From: DAOUMU01 sp034409055
GTDB lineage: Bacteria > Chloroflexota > Anaerolineae > 4572-78 > J111
DNA length: 36,260 nucleotides
Assembly: GCA_034409055.1 (NCBI GenBank)
Contig: DAOUMU010000323.1
Location: forward strand, 1-36,260
Direction of reading: 5' to 3'
This document shows positions 30,996 through 36,260 of the stretch, one piece after another. Below the pieces are notes generated by a model that searched no databases, had not been told where the DNA came from, and saw nothing but the letters and a program-made list of their open reading frames with translations. Made by a program: the position numbers and the translations under genes. How positions within the stretch are numbered: position 1 is the first letter of the stretch; every line of letters begins with the position of its first letter.

Positions 30996-33239
30996 ATGAG
31001 TGATTTATCCATAGAACCTGAGAATGGGTCTTCAGGTGACCCTGAAATTGAATCGCCCGTAGATGGCCCGCCGCCTGACTGGATGCGGATGGCGACCTCT
31101 GCCAGCGGTAGCTCTATGAGTGAGGAAAATACCCCTGATTGGCTTAAATCTATTCGTGCCGGCAAGGGTGACAAGACAAAGGCTACGGCATCAGAATCGG
31201 AATCTGCGTCCGCGTCTGGATCTGCAGACACGACGCCTGAGGCCGGTACCGCTGATGACGATGGCATGTCGGATTTGGAACGACTCCTGGCCGAAGAGGG
31301 GATTGACCTGAGTACGGTCCACGACGAGCGACCTGAAGACGCAGAGGGCATGTCGGTTAAGGATTGGATGATTGCCACCTCTGACGATGAGATGATCAGA
31401 AAACGGGTCGGCCAGGAGGAAATCGAAGAAGAGCCTCTCTCTCCAGCCCCGGAACCGGTCCCATCGCCTGCTCCTGAGCCTGTCGCAGCAATTGGCAATG
31501 ATGACGACAAGATGGTGGTGGAGGAAGACCTGCCCGACTGGTTGCAGGAAATTCCTGAAGAAGAAGAGCCTGCCCCGGTTTCCATGGCAGGACCTGCCTC
31601 TGGAGGGACATTCGAGGATGATGACGACAAGATGGTGGTGGAAGAAGACTTACCCGATTGGTTACGTGAGACCTCTGAAGAAGAGCCTCCACCCCCAGCT
31701 CTGGAACCAGCCCGATCGCCTGCCCCTGAACCTGTAACAGCGGTCGAGGATGATGACGACAAGATGGTGGTGGAAGAAGACTTGCCTGATTGGTTGCGGG
31801 AAGTCTCGGATGAAGCATCGGCCCCTGATGAATCATTATCTCCGCCAAGCGCTAGGGAAGCACCGGTTGCCGGGCTGGATAGTCCTGCGGGGGAAGACAT
31901 TCCTGATTGGTTGAAAGAGGTGTCGGATGAAACACCGGCCCTGAATGACAAGATGGTGGTGGAAGAGGACTTGCCTGATTGGCTACGTGGGGTAGAGGAT
32001 GAAGAGACCGAACCCCCTATCGTTTTACAAGAAGCGGCCATGGGACCTGTTCTAAGTGGGGTAGGTGGGGCTGAAGATGAAGAGGATTTACCCGATTGGT
32101 TGCGGGAAGTTGAAGAAAGTAGTGTTGAGGAAGAAGTCTTTGCCCCTCAACTTGAAACTACTCCAGAATCACCTGATGTAGCCAGTGCCACAGATGAAGA
32201 AACTCTACCCGATTGGCTACGTGATGTGCACGAGGATGAAATAGTAGAACCTGCCAAACTAACTGCAACGGTAGATGAAGAGGATTTACCGGATTGGTTG
32301 AAGGAAGTTCAAGAAGCTGAACAGGAAGAGCCATCGATGGTACCTGATGAGCCAACTCCTTCCCCCGTAGCTGATACCTCAACAGCAGCGATGGAGGTCG
32401 ATGGGATGGTGGTCGAAGAGGAACTTCCTGATTGGCTCACGGAAGTCCAAGAAGAACCAGCGGCCGGTTTGGATATAGACACGATCACTGAGGTTGCGGA
32501 AGCGGAAGAAGAGGTGGTGGCCGAAGAAGGTATCCCCGATTGGTTACAGGAAGTGCAAGCGGATGAAACTGAGCCTTTTGAGCCGTCAGAACCAAGCCCA
32601 GAAGAGTTCTTCACTGATGTTAGTGAGGAAGAAGATTTCGTTGTAGAAGAAGAGTTACCCGATTGGTTACAAGGTCTTGAAGAGGAGGTTGAGCCTGAAC
32701 CAGAAGAAGCAGAAGTGAAGGAACTCATCGCCGAAGTAGAACAACCTGTTCCCACGCCCCATCCCATGGTTAGCCAACCGCAAGTTGAGCCACCAGCTCA
32801 ACCCCCTGCCCGCGGTGATATGCCCGACTGGTTGAAAAAGCTGCGTGAAGGTGAAACTGAGGAAGAAGAGGTAGCGGTTGAAGCTAAACCGCAGCCCACA
32901 CCGGTCGTTGCGCCCGTGGTCGGAGTTAGGCCTGAACCAGATGTTGTTACTGAAAGCGAGCGTGAAGGTGTCAGTGAGTTACCCGTTGACCTTGATGAGC
33001 GGCTACACTTGGCTCGTGCTGCCCGGGATACCGATGATATTGACAAAGCCTTGTCCGTTTACGATAGTCTTGTTTCCAGTGGCGCTCATTTGGATGAGGT
33101 GATTGAGGACATACAACAACTGATCAAGTCCTATTCCTCCAACTATTTGCTTTTCCAGGTGATGGGCGATGCTATGATGCGGGACGGTCGTTTGCAAAGT
33201 GCGCTTGATGCTTACCGTCAGGCAATTTCAAGGTTGTAA
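30996..33239 (+). CDS. Acidic PDWL-repeat protein with C-terminal TPR-like domain
   Basis: A 747-residue, strongly acidic, mostly disordered protein. Fourteen copies of a short motif, core (L/I)PDWL(R/K/Q)EV (the first is PPDWMRM), each preceded by an acidic patch, are spread from residue about 28 to about 618; five are preceded by KMVVEEDLPDW or a close variant. The linkers are Pro/Glu/Ser-rich. The C-terminal 90 residues (LDERLHLARAARDTDDIDKA and LFQVMGDAMMRDGRLQSALD) form TPR-like helical hairpins. No signal peptide or membrane helix is present, so it is cytosolic. The motif looks like a multivalent docking site on a scaffold. The ATG at 30996 lacks a good Shine-Dalgarno. A terminator follows at 33265. 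Function unknown. Confidence 0.85.
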   Translation: MSDLSIEPENGSSGDPEIESPVDGPPPDWMRMATSASGSSMSEENTPDWLKSIRAGKGDKTKATASESESASASGSADTTPEAGTADDDGMSDLERLLAEEGIDLSTVHDERPEDAEGMSVKDWMIATSDDEMIRKRVGQEEIEEEPLSPAPEPVPSPAPEPVAAIGNDDDKMVVEEDLPDWLQEIPEEEEPAPVSMAGPASGGTFEDDDDKMVVEEDLPDWLRETSEEEPPPPALEPARSPAPEPVTAVEDDDDKMVVEEDLPDWLREVSDEASAPDESLSPPSAREAPVAGLDSPAGEDIPDWLKEVSDETPALNDKMVVEEDLPDWLRGVEDEETEPPIVLQEAAMGPVLSGVGGAEDEEDLPDWLREVEESSVEEEVFAPQLETTPESPDVASATDEETLPDWLRDVHEDEIVEPAKLTATVDEEDLPDWLKEVQEAEQEEPSMVPDEPTPSPVADTSTAAMEVDGMVVEEELPDWLTEVQEEPAAGLDIDTITEVAEAEEEVVAEEGIPDWLQEVQADETEPFEPSEPSPEEFFTDVSEEEDFVVEEELPDWLQGLEEEVEPEPEEAEVKELIAEVEQPVPTPHPMVSQPQVEPPAQPPARGDMPDWLKKLREGETEEEEVAVEAKPQPTPVVAPVVGVRPEPDVVTESEREGVSELPVDLDERLHLARAARDTDDIDKALSVYDSLVSSGAHLDEVIEDIQQLIKSYSSNYLLFQVMGDAMMRDGRLQSALDAYRQAISRL

Positions 33240-33264
33240 AGATACCTTCTGGTATTCTATCAGT

Positions 33265-33289
33265 GGCCGGGGTTAGCCCCGGCCTTTTT
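33265..33289 (+). terminator. Rho-independent terminator after the PDWL gene
   Basis: GGCCGGGG-TTAG-CCCCGGCC (33265-33284) followed by TTTTT, 25 bases after the stop codon. Confidence 0.9.
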
Positions 33290-33315
33290 GTATAGGCATT
33301 TTGCCAACTTCAAAA

Positions 33316-33381
33316 GTAAACATTCTTTGTCTAAATACGCTGCTTAGTTTACCATGAGATAGCTTTCAGCTTTTAGTAAAC
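33316..33381. promoter_or_regulatory. Three GTAAAC/GTTTAC motifs upstream of the PAC2 gene
   Basis: GTAAAC at 33316 and 33376 and its complement GTTTAC at 33347 are spaced 31 and 29 bases apart, about three helical turns, in the 160-bp leader of the PAC2-family gene. They could be repressor or activator sites; the region is AT-rich, so chance is possible. Confidence 0.25.
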
Positions 33382-33398
33382 AAATTTGGAGGTATATA

Positions 33399-34319
33399 AT
33401 GGCCGGTATAGCCGAACTGTGGGAAAAACCTGTAGCTGAAGAGAAATACATGATCGTGGGCTGGCATCAATGGGCAGACGCAGGTACGGTTTCTTCAGGT
33501 CTGCCTCAATATCTCATAGACCAAACAGATGCCCAAAAAATTGGGGAGATAAAGTCTGATGGATTTTACCTCTTCCAAATTCCCGGTACTCACCATTTTT
33601 TGAGACCAGAAATAAAACTGGATGAAGGTTATCGGCAAACGTTAGAGTCGAAAAAAAATGAGTTCTTTTATTCCGGTGATGACCAAAAGGGTCTGGTGAT
33701 TTTTCTGGGAGACGAACCTCATCTGAATGTCGAACAATATGCAGAGGCATTCTTTGATGCAGTACAGGCATTGGGAGTCAGAAGAGTAGTCGCAGTAGGT
33801 GGGGTATATGGGGCCATGCCCTATGATAAGGAGAGAGAAATTTCCTGTGTCTATAGTCTGCGGCCCATGAAAGAGGAACTGGCCAAGTACGCGGTCAAGT
33901 TTTCTAACTACGAAGGGGGGGCCACGATCGGTACCTATCTGGTTGACAGAGCAGAACAAAGAAATATAGAGTTTCTTGTCTTTTATGCTTTTGTGCCAGC
34001 CTATGACTTCTCCCAGCTCTCAGCACTCCTCCAGGGAATCAGGATAGAAAATGACTACAAAGCATGGTACGATCTCATAAGAAGGTTTAATCATATGTTC
34101 GATTTGGGGATTGATCTGGTGGACCTGGAGCAGAAAAGTGATGAACTCCTTTTATCCATGGATGCCAAGATCAAGGAGTTGGAAAAGAAGGTGCCTCAGC
34201 TAAAAGTAAGAGACTATATGGACGAGTTAGCCAAAGATTTTACAGAAAGGCCCTTTATGCCCCTTGATGAGGTCTGGGAGAGGGAGTTAGGTGATCTCTT
34301 TGAAGACTTGGAAGATTAG
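33399..34319 (+). CDS. PAC2-family (proteasome assembly chaperone-like) protein
   Basis: A 306-residue cytosolic protein of the PAC2 superfamily, related to the proteasome assembly chaperone PAC2 and common in actinobacteria, archaea and Chloroflexota. Typical features are the start MIVGWHQWADAGTVSSGLPQYLI, the central VVAVGGVYGAMPYDKEREISC and FSNYEGGATIGTYLV, and the C-terminal helical part LGIDLVDLEQKSDELLLSMDAKI followed by a coiled coil. Many bacterial members have no known substrate. ATG 33399 has GGAGG 7 bases upstream. A terminator lies just after the stop. It is a single-gene unit by position. Confidence 0.88.
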   Translation: MAGIAELWEKPVAEEKYMIVGWHQWADAGTVSSGLPQYLIDQTDAQKIGEIKSDGFYLFQIPGTHHFLRPEIKLDEGYRQTLESKKNEFFYSGDDQKGLVIFLGDEPHLNVEQYAEAFFDAVQALGVRRVVAVGGVYGAMPYDKEREISCVYSLRPMKEELAKYAVKFSNYEGGATIGTYLVDRAEQRNIEFLVFYAFVPAYDFSQLSALLQGIRIENDYKAWYDLIRRFNHMFDLGIDLVDLEQKSDELLLSMDAKIKELEKKVPQLKVRDYMDELAKDFTERPFMPLDEVWERELGDLFEDLED

Positions 34320-34360
34320 TGATCCATCCCCAATTTTTACACATTACCTTTAAGTGGTAC

Positions 34361-34386
34361 AATCCTGCCTTGGCAGGATTTTTAAT
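34361..34386 (+). terminator. Rho-independent terminator after the PAC2 gene
   Basis: AATCCTGCC / GGCAGGATT with a 2-base gap (34361-34380), followed by TTTAATTT. Confidence 0.75.
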
Positions 34387-34387
34387 T

Positions 34388-34660
34388 TACCTGGCAGCTT
34401 GTCGGAAAAGTAGGGATGGCATCCCATACCATCCCCGCAGAGGCGTAATAGGAACCGATTATGCGTAATTCATTGCCAAGCATCCTGAGTAGCGCGGAAC
34501 AGAGTGGAGCGCGTATCGAAGGGTGCGGTTTTGCCTCGAATCGGCGCGTTTACCGCACCCTTCGATACGGTTTCCGCTGCGCTCCAACCTACTCAGGATG
34601 CTACCTGACTAATTACGCATAATCGGTTAGGAATGCCTCTGCTTCTCCGACAGCCTGCTG
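34388..34660. repeat. Nested palindromic insertions (about 270 bp)
   Basis: From outside in: CAGCTTGTCGGAAAAGTAG (34394 on) against TTCTCCGACAGCC near 34643-34655; the GCAGAGGC halves of a REP-like hairpin (34437-34444 and 34636-34643); ACCGATTATGCGTAATT (34454-34470) with its complement at 34611-34627; GCATCCTGAGTAG (34480-34492) with its complement at 34589-34601; and an 18-bp perfect arm CGTATCGAAGGGTGCGGT (34512-34529) with its complement at 34552-34569. The layers read as separate small elements inserted into one another. No gene was found in 34320-34706. Confidence 0.75.
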
Positions 34661-34706
34661 GTTATCCAGTAACCCAACCCTATCAAATCTATCAGGAGAA
34701 GATCTC

Positions 34707-35156
34707 GTGGAAAGAACACTTATCATCATCAAACCGGACGGCGTTGAACGCGCCCTGATTGGTCCAATCATCACTCGGTTTGAGCAACGTGGCCTTAGGA
34801 TTGTGGCTATGAAAATGATGCAAGTTTCAGAAGAATTGGCCCGCAAACATTATGCCGTGCACGAAGGTAAGCCCTTCTTTGAGCCCCTCATTGAATATAT
34901 TACCTCGGCTCCTGTGGTGGTGATGGTTCTTGAAGGTCCTGAAGCAATTCAGGTGGTCCGCAATACCATTGGCGCTACCCGGCCGGTCGAGGCAACAGCC
35001 GGTTCGATTCGGGGTGATTTTGGGCTGATGGTCGGGCGTAACCTGGTTCATGGCTCAGATGGTCCGGAAACTGCTATGGCTGAAATTGCCCTTTGGTTTG
35101 ATGAATCAGAACTGATCAGTTACGAGCGGGTGATAGATCGTTGGATTTTAGAGTAA
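34707..35156 (+). CDS. ndk: Nucleoside diphosphate kinase
   Basis: A 149-residue NDP kinase that transfers phosphate between nucleoside tri- and diphosphates through a phosphohistidine. It has the start TLIIIKPDGVERALIGPII, the GATRPVEATAGSIRGDFG region and the active-site motif NLVHGSDGPETA with the catalytic His. Length and order match the family. The start is GTG at 34707, with AGGAG 8 bases upstream. It is followed after 23 bases by the beta-solenoid membrane protein. Confidence 0.98.
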   Translation: MERTLIIIKPDGVERALIGPIITRFEQRGLRIVAMKMMQVSEELARKHYAVHEGKPFFEPLIEYITSAPVVVMVLEGPEAIQVVRNTIGATRPVEATAGSIRGDFGLMVGRNLVHGSDGPETAMAEIALWFDESELISYERVIDRWILE

Positions 35157-35179
35157 GTGCTGTTGGTGGGAGAATAACT

Positions 35180-35797
35180 ATGGCGGATACAGATGTTACC
35201 TCTAACACAACGCCGGCCGAGGGCGAAATAAAAGTCAAAGGCCAGGCGGTCAATAATATTCAGGCCGATACGGTCACCGTGCAATACGGTCGTACCGGGG
35301 ATGTTCAAGCCCAAACTGTTTTTGTTTCCCAGGCGGCAGCCAATACGGTCGAGGCGGAAACGGTGGAGTTACGCCAGGCCGGGGCTCAATTTGTCCGGGG
35401 CAATAATATTAACGTTCGCCAGGGGGGAGTGGTACAGGCCCGGGCCGATAATTTATCGCTGGTGCAGGGCGGCCTGGTGTTTGCCGAAACCAAAGCGGTC
35501 AACATGACCGCCTCGACAACTGGGGCCGTTCTGGCCAGTGGCAACGTAACGATGGATCAGAGCGGTGCCAGAGCCGTTATTACCCGGGGGGACGTGAAGA
35601 TGGACCAGAGTGGCAGTGGCCTATTAGTGGCCCGTAACGTCCAGACCGGTCAGAATAGTGGGGTAATCTTGATGATTGCCGGACGGGTGGATGGCCAGGT
35701 CAATGCTGTTTTTGGGCCGGCCGCCAGTGCCGCCTTTGGCGCGGCCTTTGCCCTGGTTCTGGCCCTGATTCTTTGGCTTAAACGACGATTGTCCTAA
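35180..35797 (+). CDS. Predicted beta-solenoid protein with C-terminal membrane anchor
   Basis: A 205-residue protein that I do not match to a named family. Residues about 15-165 are built of short repeating strands rich in Val, Ala, Gln and Gly (for example TVTVQYGRTGDVQAQTVFVS; VQARADNLSLVQGGLVFAET; VTMDQSGARAVITRGDVKMD), in the style of a left- or right-handed solenoid or bactofilin-like filament. It ends with a single helix (about 180-198, FGAAFALVLALILWL) and the basic tail KRRLS. With no signal peptide, the solenoid is probably cytosolic and tail-anchored. ATG 35180 has GGGAGA upstream. It is likely co-transcribed with the next small gene. Confidence 0.7.
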   Translation: MADTDVTSNTTPAEGEIKVKGQAVNNIQADTVTVQYGRTGDVQAQTVFVSQAAANTVEAETVELRQAGAQFVRGNNINVRQGGVVQARADNLSLVQGGLVFAETKAVNMTASTTGAVLASGNVTMDQSGARAVITRGDVKMDQSGSGLLVARNVQTGQNSGVILMIAGRVDGQVNAVFGPAASAAFGAAFALVLALILWLKRRLS

Positions 35798-35817
35798 ACA
35801 TCAGGATACACTATCCA

Positions 35818-36105
35818 ATGTATGCAACCATCTTTAAAATCATCCAGCCCTATTTGTTGCGTTTCCTGGCCAGACAGGCGGCTGAATATTTACAAAAGCG
35901 ACGTGAGCAGCGTTTGAGCCCAGGTGAAGATGAGGCGTCAATCCCGCCTCCAGAGGCAGAATCAGTTTCAGAACCACTGGCGATGGAATGTCCGCCCCAG
36001 GCCGGTTTCTCGTCGAGTGATGCCTTCTGGTTCACCATGTCCGGGGTTTTGCTGGGCGGTGCGTTTGGTTTTATCCTGGCCCATCTCACCCGGCCAGAAG
36101 AGTGA
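35818..36105 (+). CDS. Small membrane protein of unknown function
   Basis: A 95-residue protein: a basic N-terminal amphipathic stretch (YLLRFLARQAAEYLQKRREQ), an acidic Pro/Glu linker (about 40-60), and one membrane helix near the end (SGVLLGGAFGFILAHL, about 75-90). ATG 35818 lies 20 bases after the previous stop with AGGATA upstream, so it is probably the partner of the solenoid protein. The family is not recognised. The bases from 36106 to 36218 show no further gene. Confidence 0.6.
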   Translation: MYATIFKIIQPYLLRFLARQAAEYLQKRREQRLSPGEDEASIPPPEAESVSEPLAMECPPQAGFSSSDAFWFTMSGVLLGGAFGFILAHLTRPEE

Positions 36106-36218
36106 CTTGATCGGATTGCTCGGCCACTCTTTTCATCGAGCGAACCCTGTCACCCCTCGACGTTTTGCCAGTCACCGGCGCTATCCTACTATACTAAACG
36201 CATTCTGAAATTTCCGTA

Positions 36219-36260
36219 GCTGCCGCATCCCTATGCGGCAGCGGTCGGCATGGGGATGCC
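36219..36260. repeat. REP-like hairpin repeat, copy 2 (cut by the window end)
   Basis: GCTGCCGCAT-CCCT-ATGCGGCAGC (36219-36242), then GGTCGGCATGGGGATGCC. Compared with 14778-14801 three stem positions differ, and all three are matched by changes on the other arm. Confidence 0.65.

Noticed and set aside
31498..31632. DDDDK segments as protease processing sites
   Set aside because: They are part of the acidic lead-in to the PDWL motif in a cytosolic protein, so an enterokinase-like site has no meaning here.
30941..32041. Long minus-strand frame (366 codons) opposite the PDWL gene
   Set aside because: It is Ser/Gly-rich and mirrors the GAx/GTx codons of the acidic repeat protein; the plus-strand gene has a promoter, terminator and conserved motif.

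Overview
The window looks like chromosome from an uncultured or environmental member of the Chloroflexota (Anaerolineae-like). This is inferred from protein style and not from a marker gene: a large alpha-2-macroglobulin lipoprotein with N-terminal Ig-like domains, pentapeptide/FHA/TIR proteins with single membrane anchors, a 'PDWL' repeat acidic protein, a PRC-barrel gene, and secreted-protein linkers of the LPLILK type. Base composition is moderate and fairly even. No rRNA, tRNA, CRISPR array, phage or transposase gene was found. Small palindromic, MITE-like repeats are common between genes.

Layout. (1) 1-8306 is a membrane and ion homeostasis block: a 5' fragment of ftsH (minus strand), a decayed PRC-barrel gene, a DsrE-like gene, a HEAT-repeat gene, a P3A-type H+-ATPase, a broken two-helix membrane gene and a ClC chloride channel. 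Three transcription units here (ftsH, PRC/DsrE, HEAT/ATPase/ClC) share an apparent operator: four tandem 11-bp repeats with core CTTAAGA/CTTGAGG ending 16-17 bp before a TATGAT/TATCAT -10 box. This looks like a response regulator regulon of OmpR/PhoB type, and is the most coherent undescribed signal in the window. (2) 8678-14700 is a tightly packed plus-strand run: SAM methyltransferase, secreted subtilase, MDR oxidoreductase, AraC regulator, AzlC and AzlD, closed by a strong terminator. (3) 14760-19200 is an accessory patch: a REP-like hairpin, a ccdA remnant cut at the stop codon of a pentapeptide-repeat membrane protein, a gene remnant, a tandem GxxExxY gene bracketed by two 69-bp palindromic direct repeats, a UPF0175 antitoxin with a dead PIN toxin, a TIR protein and a convergent membrane-anchored FHA protein. 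(4) 19611-25949 is one 2112-residue alpha-2-macroglobulin lipoprotein with a CTEQ thioester motif. (5) 26085-30635 (minus) carries an AAA ATPase and uvrA. (6) 30996-36105 (plus) carries the PDWL repeat protein, a PAC2-family protein, ndk, a predicted beta-solenoid membrane protein and a small membrane protein.

How the genes may work together. The H+-ATPase is electrogenic, and the adjacent ClC protein lacks the proton glutamate of antiporters, so the pair could export H+ with a chloride shunt. Co-regulation with FtsH and the PRC/DsrE genes suggests an envelope or pH stress response. The accessory patch may be a small defence or toxin region. Both ideas are inference.
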